This document shows, in pieces, positions 30,539-40,518 of a DNA stretch of 64,000 nucleotides (its first letter is position 1; every line of letters begins with the position of its first letter). The notes below the pieces were generated by a model. It made no database searches. It was not told the DNA's origin and saw only the letters and a program-made list of their open reading frames with translations. Source of the stretch: Marinomonas agarivorans. GTDB lineage: Bacteria > Pseudomonadota > Gammaproteobacteria > Pseudomonadales > Marinomonadaceae. The position numbers and the translations under genes are program-made. The DNA is taken from assembly GCA_002173415.2 (NCBI GenBank), contig NHNK02000015.1, positions 1-64,000 of the forward strand. The letters run 5' to 3'.

Positions 30539-31768
30539 TTGCACATCCTGATTATTGGCTATGTTTGGCCAGAACCTAATTCCTCTGCTGCGGGTCATCG
30601 CATGCTTCAACTTATTGAAAGCCTTCTTCAGCAACGCTTTCGTATTACATTTTCTAGTCCTGCACAGCATACAGACCATCAAGTTGATCTATCTACACTA
30701 GGCGTTACATCTCACACCATTTACGTAAATTGCGACTCATTCAATCAATTTATTACGCAAGCACAGCCAGACGTTGTCATTTTTGATCGCTTCATGATGG
30801 AAGAGCAATTCGGATGGCGTGTCGAAAAATACTGCCCAAATGCTTTGCGAGTACTAAACACTGAGGATTTACATAGTCTCAGACAAGCAAGGCATCAAGC
30901 CATAAAAGACAATCGTGAATTTACTATACAAGATATGCATACGGATGTGGGATTACGAGAAATAGCTGCCATATTACGTTGTGATTTAACATTGATGATA
31001 TCCAGCTACGAACATCAATTACTCAAAGATGCTTTCAAGATACCAGAGTATCAATTGTGCCACTTGCCTTTTATGCTGCAACCTGTGCCTGAGCGACAAA
31101 GACAAAATCTGCCAAGTTTTCAAGCCAGACAGCATTTTATCGCTATTGGTAATTTTCGTCATGCGCCCAATTGGGATATGGTGTTACAGTTAAAGCAGCA
31201 TATCTGGCCAATGATCCGTAAGGAACTGCCAGAAGCAGAATTACATATTTATGGCGCTTATCCTCCTCCGAAAGCATTCCAGTTACACAATCCAAAACAA
31301 GGCTTTATGATCAAAGGTTGGGCCAATAATGCAGATGAAGTGATGAGTCAGGCAAAAGTGTGTCTCGCACCCATTAGGTTTGGCGCTGGTATCAAAGGCA
31401 AACTAATACAGGCGATGCAAAATGGTACTGCCAGTGTTACAACTCATATAGGCGCTGAGGCAATGTGTGATGGTCTGCCTTGGAATGGTGTGATCACTGA
31501 CGATTTTTCTGAATTTGCTACAGCAGCAATTCAGTTATACAAAGATCAAGAGAGCTGGAAAGTCTATCAAGAACACGGTTTTACTATCTTGGCAGAAAAA
31601 TACAATAAGTCATGCTGGCAAAATACATTTAATGCCGCTTTATTAAAAGCGAAAAATCAACAAGAACACAATCGTCAAAAAAACTTTATGGGGCTCATGG
31701 TTCGCCATCATAGTTTAAAAAGCACCCAGTACATGTCGCAATGGATAACAGCGAAAAACTCGAAGTAA
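30539..31768 (+). CDS. GT-B fold glycosyltransferase (family 4-like)
   Basis: About 409 residues with an N-terminal Rossmann half (ILIIGYVWPEPNSSAAGHRM) and a C-terminal nucleotide-sugar half. GAGIKGKLIQAMQNGTASVTTHIGAEAM (~283-310) matches the donor-binding segment of GT4-type enzymes. Donor and acceptor are unknown. A stop lies just upstream in frame, and the first plausible start is TTG at 30539 with a weak GAAGAG eight bases earlier. It stands alone between msrB and the EF-G gene, so no polysaccharide cluster supports a specific role. Confidence 0.75.
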   Translation: MHILIIGYVWPEPNSSAAGHRMLQLIESLLQQRFRITFSSPAQHTDHQVDLSTLGVTSHTIYVNCDSFNQFITQAQPDVVIFDRFMMEEQFGWRVEKYCPNALRVLNTEDLHSLRQARHQAIKDNREFTIQDMHTDVGLREIAAILRCDLTLMISSYEHQLLKDAFKIPEYQLCHLPFMLQPVPERQRQNLPSFQARQHFIAIGNFRHAPNWDMVLQLKQHIWPMIRKELPEAELHIYGAYPPPKAFQLHNPKQGFMIKGWANNADEVMSQAKVCLAPIRFGAGIKGKLIQAMQNGTASVTTHIGAEAMCDGLPWNGVITDDFSEFATAAIQLYKDQESWKVYQEHGFTILAEKYNKSCWQNTFNAALLKAKNQQEHNRQKNFMGLMVRHHSLKSTQYMSQWITAKNSK

Positions 31769-31859
31769 AAATATCCCCCCATTGTCGTTTTTGAATTCAG
31801 AACAAGTTTTTTTGCGTTTTTGTATAACCCTTTTTTGTCATTATTAAATTATCTGCTTT

Positions 31860-31895
31860 ATTCTCTTCAAATACCTATCAATTATCCTGTATACT
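31860..31895 (+). promoter_or_regulatory. Probable promoter of the EF-G gene
   Basis: A good -10 hexamer TATACT (31890-31895) lies ~41 bases before the start. A weak -35 TTCAAA lies ~18 bases upstream of it. Only the -10 is convincing. Confidence 0.4.
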
Positions 31896-31935
31896 TGCGC
31901 CAAAAATTTCCCCCTAACATGATTAGAGTAGAGTA

Positions 31936-34020
31936 ATGGCTAATTTATCACACTACAGAAACATTGGTATTTTTGCTCACGTTGATGCTGGTAAAACCAC
32001 AACAACTGAACGTATTTTGAAATTGACTGGTAAAATCCATAAAACTGGTGAAGTTCATGACGGAGCCGCAACAACTGACTTCATGGAACAAGAGCAAGAG
32101 CGCGGTATTACAATTCAATCCGCTGCGACGACTTGTTTCTGGAAAGATCACCGTTTCAACATCATTGATACTCCTGGACACGTTGACTTCACAGTTGAAG
32201 TATACCGTTCTTTAAAAGTACTTGATGGTGGTGTTGGTGTATTCTGTGGTTCTGGTGGTGTTGAGCCTCAGTCTGAAACTAACTGGCGTTACGCTAACGA
32301 ATCTGAAGTTGCTCGTATCATCTTCGTTAACAAATTAGATCGTATGGGTGCAGACTTCTTACGCGTTGTTAAGCAAGTAGAAGATGTACTTGGCGCAAAC
32401 CCAATGGTAATGACATTACCTATTGGTCGTGAAGACGATTTCGTTGGTGTTGTTGACCTACTAACTCGCCAAGCTTTCGTTTGGGATGATTCTGGCCTTC
32501 CAGAAAACTTCGAAGTAAAAGAAGTTCCTGAAGACATGGTTGACCAAGTTGAAGAATACCGTGAAAAACTAATTGAAATGGCCGTTGAGCAAGACGACGA
32601 CCTAATGATGGCTTACATGGACGGCGAAGAGCCTTCTATGGAAGACATCAAACGTTGTATCCGTAAAGGTACAATCGCTCTTGACTTCTTCCCGACTTAT
32701 TGTGGTTCTGCATTCAAAAACAAAGGTGTTCAACTTGTTCTTGACGCTGTTGTTGATTACCTACCTAGCCCTGTTGAAGTTGATCCTCAACCACTTACTG
32801 ACGAAGTCGGTGAAGAAACAGGTGAATACGCTTTAGTAGATGTTAATGAGCCGCTACGTGCGCTTGCATTCAAAATTATGGATGACCGCTTCGGTGCTCT
32901 GACATTCGTTCGCATCTATTCTGGTGTACTACAAAAAGGTGACACTGTTCTTAACTCGTTCACAGGTAAAACTGAGCGTATCGGCCGTATGGTTGAAATG
33001 CATGCTGACGACCGTAACGAAATCGATCGTGCACAAGCGGGTGACATCATTGCTATCGTTGGTATGAAGAACGTACAAACTGGTCACACTCTATGTGACA
33101 CAAAGAACCCTTGTACTCTTGAGCCTATGGTTTTCCCTGAGCCTGTTATCTCTATCTCTGTTCAACCAAAAGATAAAGGCGGTAACGAGAAAATGGGTAT
33201 TGCAATCGGAAAAATGGTTGCAGAAGATCCAACATTCCGCGTTGAAACAGACCAAGAAACCGGTGAAACAATCCTTAAAGGTATGGGTGAACTTCACCTT
33301 GACGTTAAAGTTGACATCCTAAAACGTACTTATGGCGTTGATTTGGTTGTTGGCCAACCTCAGGTTGCATACCGTGAGACTATCACTCAGTCTGTTGAAG
33401 ACAGCTACACTCATAAGAAACAATCTGGTGGCTCAGGTCAGTTCGGTAAAATTGACTACCGTATCAAACCAGGTGAAGTGGGTTCTGGCTTCTCTTTCAG
33501 CTCAACTGTTGTTGGTGGTAACGTACCTAAAGAATACTTCCCTGCTATCGAAAAAGGTTTTGCTAGCATGATGCAAGAAGGTACGCTTGCTGGATTCCCT
33601 GTACTAGACGTTGAAATCGAACTATTTGACGGTGGTTTCCACGCGGTTGACTCTTCTGCTATTGCCTTTGAGATTGCTGCGAAAGGCGCATTCCGTCAAT
33701 CAATGCCAAAAGCAGGTCCTCAGTTAATTGAACCTATCATGGCTGTTGACGTGTTCACTCCAGATGATCACGTTGGTGATGTTATCGGTGACTTGAACCG
33801 TCGTCGTGGCATGATCAAAGATCAAAGTGCTGGCACAACAGGTGTTCGTATTAAAGCAGACGTACCTCTTTCAGAGATGTTTGGTTACATCGGTAGCTTG
33901 CGTACAATGACATCTGGTCGTGGTCAATTCTCTATGGAATTCTCACACTACTCTCCATGCCCGAATACAGTTGCAGAAGCTGTTATCGAAGCACAAAGAG
34001 AGAAAAAAGCGAACGCTTAA
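31936..34020 (+). CDS. fusA: Elongation factor G (stand-alone EF-G paralogue)
   Basis: The 694-residue translational GTPase shows [15 protein letters not shown] (P-loop), RGITIQSAA (switch I), DTPGHVDF (G3) and NKLDRMGAD (G4). Domains II-V follow, ending at [19 protein letters not shown]. It drives ribosomal translocation and/or ribosome recycling. No rpsL, rpsG or tuf gene is adjacent, so this is probably the second EF-G copy known from Pseudomonas and Vibrio rather than the str-operon copy. Codon choice is strongly biased (GTT, GCT, CGT, GAA, AAA), pointing to high expression. The ribosome binding site is weak (GAGTAGAGTA). Confidence 0.93.
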   Translation: MANLSHYRNIGIFAHVDAGKTTTTERILKLTGKIHKTGEVHDGAATTDFMEQEQERGITIQSAATTCFWKDHRFNIIDTPGHVDFTVEVYRSLKVLDGGVGVFCGSGGVEPQSETNWRYANESEVARIIFVNKLDRMGADFLRVVKQVEDVLGANPMVMTLPIGREDDFVGVVDLLTRQAFVWDDSGLPENFEVKEVPEDMVDQVEEYREKLIEMAVEQDDDLMMAYMDGEEPSMEDIKRCIRKGTIALDFFPTYCGSAFKNKGVQLVLDAVVDYLPSPVEVDPQPLTDEVGEETGEYALVDVNEPLRALAFKIMDDRFGALTFVRIYSGVLQKGDTVLNSFTGKTERIGRMVEMHADDRNEIDRAQAGDIIAIVGMKNVQTGHTLCDTKNPCTLEPMVFPEPVISISVQPKDKGGNEKMGIAIGKMVAEDPTFRVETDQETGETILKGMGELHLDVKVDILKRTYGVDLVVGQPQVAYRETITQSVEDSYTHKKQSGGSGQFGKIDYRIKPGEVGSGFSFSSTVVGGNVPKEYFPAIEKGFASMMQEGTLAGFPVLDVEIELFDGGFHAVDSSAIAFEIAAKGAFRQSMPKAGPQLIEPIMAVDVFTPDDHVGDVIGDLNRRRGMIKDQSAGTTGVRIKADVPLSEMFGYIGSLRTMTSGRGQFSMEFSHYSPCPNTVAEAVIEAQREKKANA

Positions 34021-34048
34021 TTAGCATTAGCTTAACTGGCTCAGTAAA

Positions 34049-34081
34049 AGCTCAGAGAACTCTGTTTTCTGGGCTTTTTTA
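34049..34081 (+). terminator. Terminator after EF-G gene
   Basis: Arms 34049-34060 and 34064-34075 pair over 12 positions (two G-T pairs) around a three-base loop and are followed by a T-run to 34080. It lies ~30 bases after the stop. Confidence 0.85.
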
Positions 34082-34227
34082 TTGTAAATAAACATTTACT
34101 ATCTTTTCCTCCATCCTCTTACGATCAAATATTCTTGCTACAGGCTTTTTCACCTTAATAAAGATAGCCACCTAGTATCAAGCTCACTATTCTATTTTTA
34201 AAGTAGCCCAAACCGTAGATTATTATT

Positions 34228-34315
34228 TTGGTATTACCAATTTTTTTTATTTTGACATTGTTTTTAGGAGATGTAGATTAAACTACACAATCAAAATAAA
34301 AATGGTCTTACCAAT
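34228..34315 (+). promoter_or_regulatory. D-lactate dehydrogenase promoter with two GntR-type operators
   Basis: TTGGTATTACCAA (34228-34240) and ATGGTCTTACCAAT (34302-34315) fit the TTGGT-N3-ACCAA palindrome recognised by FadR-subfamily regulators such as LldR and PdhR. Between them lie a consensus -35 TTGACA (34252-34257) and a -10-like TAGATT (34274-34279) with 16-base spacing. The operator centres are ~74 bases apart, about seven helical turns, compatible with repression by looping. No lldR gene is in the window. Confidence 0.7.
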
Positions 34316-34329
34316 AGAGAGATAGAAAG

Positions 34330-37197
34330 ATGTATACCGATTTCTTAGCTGACATTCATAAAGTGCTACCAGAAGAGCAAATAATACAAGATGAGCTGAG
34401 GACTCTCGCTTACGGTACAGATGCAAGTTTTTATAGACTAATACCAAAAGCGGTTCTAAAAGTTAAAAATCAACAAGAAGTGATTAATATTGTTAAAGCT
34501 GCCCACAAGTACGAGGTACCCATTACTTTCAGAGCAGCAGGTACCAGCCTATCTGGACAGGCGATTACAGATCATATTCTTGTCTCGTTAGGCAACGATT
34601 GGCAAGACTATGACATTATCGATAACGGTCATAAAATTCGTGTGCAACCGGGTCTTATTGGCGCCAAAGTTAATAAAATTTTAGCGCCTTTTAGTCGCAG
34701 AATTGGACCTGATCCAGCTTCTATCAATACAGCAAAAATAGGCGGTATAGCAGCAAACAATGCTTCTGGCATGTGCTGTGGCACAGCCAACAACACTTAT
34801 CACACAGTCGATTCGATTCAACTTGTGTTGTCTGATGGCACAACCTTAGATACAGGTGACGAGCAATCGGTAGAAGCATTTAGAAAATCTCATTCCTCTT
34901 TATTAGAGGGATTAACAAAACTGTCTAAAGAAGTTCACGACACACCTGCTTTAAAAGAAAAAATCAAACACAAATACCGCCTGAAAAATACAACAGGTTA
35001 TGCGCTTAATTCTCTAATCGATTTTCATGATCCGATCAAAATACTAGAACATTTAATGATTGGTTCTGAAGGGACTCTTGGTTTTATTTCCAGTATTCAA
35101 TACAACACAATCCATGATAGCAAACACAAAGCTTCTGCTCTTATTTTCTTTAACAGCGTTGAGTCCGCCTGTCAGGCCGTTTCAGCAATAAAAAGCAGCC
35201 CAGTTGATGCTGTTGAGTTAATGGATTGGCCAGCCTTGAAATCGGTAAAAAATACTGCACCGATGATTGGTGTTATCGACCAACTTCCCGAGGGCTGCAC
35301 CGCACTTCTCATCGAAACCCACGCCATTGACGATCAGTCATTGGATCAAAAAATAGCGGATATTTCAGCCACACTAACCGAGAAAGCATCGCCACCGTGC
35401 ATACCATACCAATTTAGTAAAGATGCCTCTCTATGCGCACAATATTGGTCAATTCGAAAAGGTATTTTTCCAGCTGTTGGCGCCGTAAGAGAAGTCGGTA
35501 GCACAGTGATTATTGAAGATGTCGCCTACCCTGTAGAGCAACTTGCTGATGCCGTTAATGATCTACATACTCTCTTTAAAAAATGGTCATACAACGAAGC
35601 GGTTATTTTTGGTCATGCTCTTGAGGGCAACATTCACTTCGTTTTCCCGCAATCTTTTAATACTGAATCAGACATAGAGCGCTACGATGGTCTGATGCAA
35701 GACGTAGCGAGCCTTACGGTTGGCAAATATCAAGGCTCATTAAAAGCAGAGCATGGTACAGGACGAAATATGGCACCTTTTGTTGAATTAGAATGGGGAC
35801 AACAAGCCTATCGCATCATGCAAGACATCAAACAGCTTTTTGATCCGAAAAATATTCTAAACCCTGGCGTAATTCTTAACGAAAACGCCAACATTCATGT
35901 GAGCAACATCAAACCTATGCCAGCAGCTCACGAGCTTGTTGATCCGTGTATTGAATGTGGTTTTTGTGAGCCTAGTTGCCCTTCAAAGAACTTAACATTA
36001 ACTCCAAGACAACGCATTGTTATCGCAAGGGAAATGAGTCGTTTAAAAAACACTGAAACAGATCAAGCAAGACTTTCTCTCTTAGAAAAGGACTATCAAT
36101 ACCAAGGAATTGATTCATGTGCAGCCTGTGGATTGTGTAGCACAGTTTGCCCAGTTGGCATAAACACAGGTGATCTAACACGTTGGTTCAGGCATTCTCA
36201 AAATGTCGAGCATGAAAATAAAGCTGACTGGGTAGCAAATCACTTTTCAAGTGTGACTAAAGCATCAAAACTAGGACTAGATGCCGCAAATTTAGGGCGA
36301 AAGGTCATCGGCAATAAACTCATGAAAAAAGCAGTAAAAGCGACAAATATGTTAACCAACAATATGGTTGGAGAGTGGCGCCCTAATACGCCTGCGGCAA
36401 ATCGTTGGAAAATACCAACACGACATAATGCCATCCACTTAAAGGATGTAGAAACATCAACAACAGACAAAAAACACACCCAAGGAAAAGTTGTCTACTT
36501 CCCTTCTTGCGTCAATCGAACCATGGGGATAGACCCTCAACAACAAGATCAACGTACTCTCACAGAGCTTACTATCAACCTCTTGGAAAAAGCGGGCTAC
36601 GAAGTTGTTACGCCCAATAATTTGTCAGATCTATGTTGTGGGATGCCTTTTAAGAGCAAAGGCTTTTTTGACACGGCAAGCAAGAAGCAAGATCAGCTTC
36701 ATTCAGAACTATTCAAGGCATCCGAAAAAGGAAAATGGCCAATTCTCTTTGATACAAGCCCCTGCTTCAGTAATTATGAAGAAGGGCAAAATTCCTCACT
36801 TACCTATTACGATCCGATTAAGTTCGCGTTAGAAAAACTCGTACCTAAATTGGATATTACACCAACAGATGAATGCATTAGTTTGCATATTACCTGTAGC
36901 ACGACCAAAAGCGGTTTAGCGGCTAGCATGCAGCATCTTGCTCAACAACTTAGTAACAACGTGATTATTCCTGAAGAAATAACCTGCTGTGGCTTTGCTG
37001 GTGATAAGGGTTTCTCACTGCCTGAGTTAAATAGAAGTGCTCTATCGCCTTTGCAAAAACAGATTCCAGCAGAGTGTAAAAGAGGCGTTTCGTCTAGTCG
37101 AACATGTGAAATTGGCTTAAGCGAACATGGAAACATTCCATATCACTCTATTTTTTATTTGCTGGATTCCGTGAGCACTAGACGAACAACTCAGTAA
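34330..37197 (+). CDS. dld: FAD/FeS quinone-linked D-lactate dehydrogenase (D-iLDH type)
   Basis: The 955-residue protein combines an FAD-linked oxidase half (PCMH domain with TFRAAGTSLSGQAI and MIGSEGTLGF; C-terminal half with HALEGNIHFVF and KAEHGTGRNMAPF), a two-cluster ferredoxin region (CIECGFCEPSCP ~540 and CAACGLCSTVCPVG ~597) and two CCG domains (DLCCGMPF ~768, TCCGFAGDKGF ~884). This layout is that of the D-lactate dehydrogenase of Pseudomonas lactate loci. It oxidises D-lactate to pyruvate and passes electrons to the quinone pool at the membrane. The LldR-type operators upstream fit. No lldP or lldD lies beside it. A related 2-hydroxyacid substrate cannot be excluded. Confidence 0.85.
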   Translation: MYTDFLADIHKVLPEEQIIQDELRTLAYGTDASFYRLIPKAVLKVKNQQEVINIVKAAHKYEVPITFRAAGTSLSGQAITDHILVSLGNDWQDYDIIDNGHKIRVQPGLIGAKVNKILAPFSRRIGPDPASINTAKIGGIAANNASGMCCGTANNTYHTVDSIQLVLSDGTTLDTGDEQSVEAFRKSHSSLLEGLTKLSKEVHDTPALKEKIKHKYRLKNTTGYALNSLIDFHDPIKILEHLMIGSEGTLGFISSIQYNTIHDSKHKASALIFFNSVESACQAVSAIKSSPVDAVELMDWPALKSVKNTAPMIGVIDQLPEGCTALLIETHAIDDQSLDQKIADISATLTEKASPPCIPYQFSKDASLCAQYWSIRKGIFPAVGAVREVGSTVIIEDVAYPVEQLADAVNDLHTLFKKWSYNEAVIFGHALEGNIHFVFPQSFNTESDIERYDGLMQDVASLTVGKYQGSLKAEHGTGRNMAPFVELEWGQQAYRIMQDIKQLFDPKNILNPGVILNENANIHVSNIKPMPAAHELVDPCIECGFCEPSCPSKNLTLTPRQRIVIAREMSRLKNTETDQARLSLLEKDYQYQGIDSCAACGLCSTVCPVGINTGDLTRWFRHSQNVEHENKADWVANHFSSVTKASKLGLDAANLGRKVIGNKLMKKAVKATNMLTNNMVGEWRPNTPAANRWKIPTRHNAIHLKDVETSTTDKKHTQGKVVYFPSCVNRTMGIDPQQQDQRTLTELTINLLEKAGYEVVTPNNLSDLCCGMPFKSKGFFDTASKKQDQLHSELFKASEKGKWPILFDTSPCFSNYEEGQNSSLTYYDPIKFALEKLVPKLDITPTDECISLHITCSTTKSGLAASMQHLAQQLSNNVIIPEEITCCGFAGDKGFSLPELNRSALSPLQKQIPAECKRGVSSSRTCEIGLSEHGNIPYHSIFYLLDSVSTRRTTQ

Positions 37198-37297
37198 AGT
37201 GTCAAAGTTGTTCCACTTTATTTACACAAGCAAAACTGTATTGCAGAGAATAAAACACGTATTCTTATATAAATACTAATTTCTGTTTATAGAGAAT

Positions 37298-38704
37298 ATG
37301 AAAAAACTGTTTTATGCGTTGAAACTAAAATATAAGCTGTTTTTAATTTTTGCGATTAATAACATTATTATTATTGGCTGTATGTGGCAGGTTTCTTTGT
37401 GGAGTTTTGATCAAGGCTTTTTCAACTACACATCACAACAGGACAAATCTTACTTACAGCAGATGGCTACACGCTCAGGTTATCTTTATTATTATTACGA
37501 TAATTGGGATTTCTTAATTTATGAAAGTGAACTTGCAACTAAATGGTATAAAAAGCAATTAGGCAAAACGAGTTTAGCACCACCGCCTTCTACACCTAAC
37601 TTAGATTTAATTTACCCTTCGCAGAGTTACCGCAAACGCTTTCTACTATACAACAAACACCAAGAGCCTCTGATTGGTGATCTCTCTTTTTCTAAAGCAA
37701 CCACAAAGCCAGTTTACCTAGATGGTCGTTTAATTGGTTATATTGGTTTGCGTCCACTCAACAGTATTTTGCAAGATCATAACTTAAAATTTATGAAGCA
37801 ACAGGGAGAGGCCTTTTTATTAATTGCAGCCTTTGTACTAACGATTGCAGCATTCATTACGTGGTGGCTAGCCAAACTCTTGAGTCAGCCTATCTGTGAA
37901 ATGAGCCAAGCAACTAGACGCCTTGCCTCTGGTAACTATGACACCCGAATTAGAAGTAAATATGCCGACGAGTTAGGCCAACTTGCGTTTGATTTAAACC
38001 ACTTAGCAAGCACCCTAGAGAATAGCTCACAAGCTAGAAAACGCTGGGTTGCAGATACTGCGCACGAGTTAAGAACACCGTTAGCGATATTGCGAGGAGA
38101 AATCGAAGCAATGCAAGACGGTATAATTAAGGTTACCCCAGAAAGTTTAAACTCTCTCTTCCAAGAAACCGTTCACTTAGGTCGATTAATTGACGACTTA
38201 AACCAGCTATCAATGCATGATACAGGCAGTATGAGTTACAAAATGGAAGATACTGACTTGGTCACTATACTTGAGCAAACTATCAACAGTATGCAAAGAA
38301 GCTTCGATGATGCCGGTTTAAAGCTTTCGTTCGAAACGAACAAGAAAAAGTCTATTCCTATTATTGGCGATGCGGATAGGTTAGCTCAAGTTTTTTCAAA
38401 TCTAATGAGCAACACATTAAAGTACACTAATGCACCAGGAGAATTAGCCATTGCCACCCAATGTTCTAATGGCTTCACCACCGTAATATTGGAAGACTCC
38501 GCCCCAGGATTGAATGAAGAAGACATTGAAAAAATATTCGACCGATTTTTCCGTGCCGAATGTTCACGTAATCGCAGCAGTGGTGGCCGCGGCTTAGGAC
38601 TTTCAATTTGTCGTAGTATTATTGAAGGACATCAAGGGCAAATTAGTGCCTACAATTCACCTAAAGGTGGCGTAGGCATTAAAATAGTATTGCCAACCGT
38701 ATAA
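37298..38704 (+). CDS. baeS: Sensor histidine kinase (BaeS-like)
   Basis: The 468-residue kinase has two membrane helices (~13-33 and ~170-192) around a ~135-residue periplasmic domain rich in Tyr and aromatic residues (YLYYYYDNWDF). It continues with a HAMP linker, the phosphorylated His in DTAHELRTPLAILRGEIEAMQDG (~255), and an ATPase domain with N, G1 and G2 boxes (NLMSNTLKYT, DRFFRAE, GRGLGLSIC). The H-box and the EIEAMQDG tail are typical of BaeS. The partner regulator follows after 44 bases. The target genes are not visible; BaeSR systems usually respond to envelope damage and control efflux. Confidence 0.85.
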   Translation: MKKLFYALKLKYKLFLIFAINNIIIIGCMWQVSLWSFDQGFFNYTSQQDKSYLQQMATRSGYLYYYYDNWDFLIYESELATKWYKKQLGKTSLAPPPSTPNLDLIYPSQSYRKRFLLYNKHQEPLIGDLSFSKATTKPVYLDGRLIGYIGLRPLNSILQDHNLKFMKQQGEAFLLIAAFVLTIAAFITWWLAKLLSQPICEMSQATRRLASGNYDTRIRSKYADELGQLAFDLNHLASTLENSSQARKRWVADTAHELRTPLAILRGEIEAMQDGIIKVTPESLNSLFQETVHLGRLIDDLNQLSMHDTGSMSYKMEDTDLVTILEQTINSMQRSFDDAGLKLSFETNKKKSIPIIGDADRLAQVFSNLMSNTLKYTNAPGELAIATQCSNGFTTVILEDSAPGLNEEDIEKIFDRFFRAECSRNRSSGGRGLGLSICRSIIEGHQGQISAYNSPKGGVGIKIVLPTV

Positions 38705-38748
38705 TGATAAGGTAACCAAACAACTACAGCAGGAAAATAAATAAGATT

Positions 38749-39429
38749 ATGAGCAATATATTAGTTGTTGAAGACGAACACAAATTAGCAGAATTATTAA
38801 CCGCTTACTTAACACAAGCAGGCTATGACAATCATCATTTAGATCGAGGTGATACTGTTGTCGAGTACGTCCAAAATCACAATGTTGACTTAATTCTATT
38901 AGATTTAATGTTACCAGGGTTGGATGGCATCGAAGTTTGCAAGCAAATTAGAGCATTCAGCAATATTCCTATCATTATGCTAACCGCAAAAGTAGAGGAA
39001 ATTGATCGCCTTTTAGGGTTAGAAATGGGAGCAGATGACTATGTCTGCAAACCTTACAGCCCTCGGGAAGTGGTTGCTCGAGTTAAAGCTAACTTGAGAC
39101 GAATCAGTTTTGAGAGTGAAACAAATAAAGAAGAAACGTCTGAATTCGAACTGAGTGTTGACCGTTTAAGAGCAACATACAAAGGCGAATTAATCGATCT
39201 CACGACCGTTGAATTTCAGCTTCTACAATTACTTATTAGTGAACCTGGTAAAGTATTTGGTCGTGAAGCTATCATGAACCGCATTTACAATGATAGCCGT
39301 GTTGTTAGTGACAGAACGATTGATAGTCATATTAAAAAGTTACGCAAAAAAATCGCCTTGATAGCGCCAGAACTTAATGTCATTCATTCTGTTTATGGTG
39401 CTGGATATCGGTTTGAAAATAGCGACTGA
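38749..39429 (+). CDS. baeR: OmpR-family response regulator (BaeR-like)
   Basis: The 226-residue protein has a receiver domain with the phospho-acceptor Asp52 in LILLDLMLPGLDG, acidic pocket residues EDE (8-10) and the conserved Lys in CKPYS (~101). A C-terminal winged helix (~130-225) ends with DRTIDSHIKKLRKKI and SVYGAGYRFE. It pairs with the upstream kinase and probably binds promoters when phosphorylated. AGGAAA lies upstream of the ATG. The exact regulon is unknown. Confidence 0.88.
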   Translation: MSNILVVEDEHKLAELLTAYLTQAGYDNHHLDRGDTVVEYVQNHNVDLILLDLMLPGLDGIEVCKQIRAFSNIPIIMLTAKVEEIDRLLGLEMGADDYVCKPYSPREVVARVKANLRRISFESETNKEETSEFELSVDRLRATYKGELIDLTTVEFQLLQLLISEPGKVFGREAIMNRIYNDSRVVSDRTIDSHIKKLRKKIALIAPELNVIHSVYGAGYRFENSD

Positions 39430-39540
39430 TCATATTATTTCTACGCTGTGTGTAAAGTCATAACATAATCATTCGTGGCAATTAACTATCAGGGATAAAT
39501 TGTCGTTTATTCCTGATATAAGTGATATGGAAGTATACCA

Positions 39541-40491
39541 TTGACTGACTTTATTAGCGTTTTTAATTTTTCCCTTTCTATTACGTTACCTATTTTCTTT
39601 ATCATTTTTTTAGGTTTGATTCTTAATAAGCTTAGAGTGATTAACGACAATTTTATTGACGTATCATCCAAACTGGTTTTTAACATTACCTTACCTGCTC
39701 TACTTTTCATTAGCATTTTAAAAACAGATCTTAGTAGCAGTGTTAACTTTTCATTAGTTTTGTTTGGCGTTATTGCAGTTTTTGTAACTTATCTGCTGTT
39801 CGAAATAATGGCGAGGTACTTGGTTACTTCGAAACAAGACAGAGGCGTTGTTGTACAAGGTGCCTTTCGGTCAAATATGGGAATTATTGGGTTAGCATAT
39901 TGTGTTAATGCTTATGGTGATGCCGTTTTTGCAGTGGTTTCTCTCTATTTAGCTGGCGTCACAATTCTCTTTAATATTCTGTCCGTCGTCACTTTAAATC
40001 ATTCATTAAACAAAGACGTAAACTTGCTAAATACCATTAAGAGCATTGGAAAAAACCCTCTTATTTTAAGCATTTTAGCAGCATTACTTGTTTCAAGCGC
40101 AGCAATCAAATTACCAGAAACGCTAATTAAAACAGGGACTTATTTTGCTCAAATGACATTGCCTTTAGCCCTACTCTGTGCTGGCGCAACATTAAATTTC
40201 CAAGCCATTAAAAAAGGCATGAATCTGTCAATTTTGGCCAGTGTCGGTAAGCTAATTATTATTCCTTTTATTTTAACATTCAGTGCCTTTTTATTTGGTT
40301 TTCGAGGTATCGAATTAGGGGTGATCTTTTTAATGTCATCAGCCCCTACGGCCTCCGTAAGTTATATCGTCGTTCGCTCAATGGGAGGCAACTCAGGTTT
40401 GGCTGCCAATATTATTGTACTTACAACATTGATGTCGTTATTTAGTACCAGTATTGGCGTGACCTTTTTACGTTCTTTTTCGCTTATATAA
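39541..40491 (+). CDS. AEC-family (auxin efflux carrier/malonate-type) transporter
   Basis: The 316-residue membrane protein has about ten helices in two similar halves. LSITLPIFFIIFLGLILNKLRVI at the start and VFNITLPALLFISIL match the AEC family. The C-terminal half has GVIFLMSSAPTASVSYIVVRSMGG. Members transport small organic acids or amino-acid derivatives. The best start is TTG at 39541 with GGAAG seven to eight bases upstream. It is 112 bases after baeR and convergent with the ABC permease gene, so its regulation is unclear. Confidence 0.8.
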   Translation: MTDFISVFNFSLSITLPIFFIIFLGLILNKLRVINDNFIDVSSKLVFNITLPALLFISILKTDLSSSVNFSLVLFGVIAVFVTYLLFEIMARYLVTSKQDRGVVVQGAFRSNMGIIGLAYCVNAYGDAVFAVVSLYLAGVTILFNILSVVTLNHSLNKDVNLLNTIKSIGKNPLILSILAALLVSSAAIKLPETLIKTGTYFAQMTLPLALLCAGATLNFQAIKKGMNLSILASVGKLIIIPFILTFSAFLFGFRGIELGVIFLMSSAPTASVSYIVVRSMGGNSGLAANIIVLTTLMSLFSTSIGVTFLRSFSLI

Positions 40492-40518
40492 CTTACGGCC
40501 CATTCAACTACAACATTA

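Noticed and set aside
34330-37197. Glycolate oxidase subunit GlcD or a simple D-lactate dehydrogenase Dld of E. coli
   Set aside because: The single-chain fusion of FAD oxidase, two FeS clusters and two CCG domains, plus LldR-type operators, fits the Pseudomonas-type D-lactate enzyme better.
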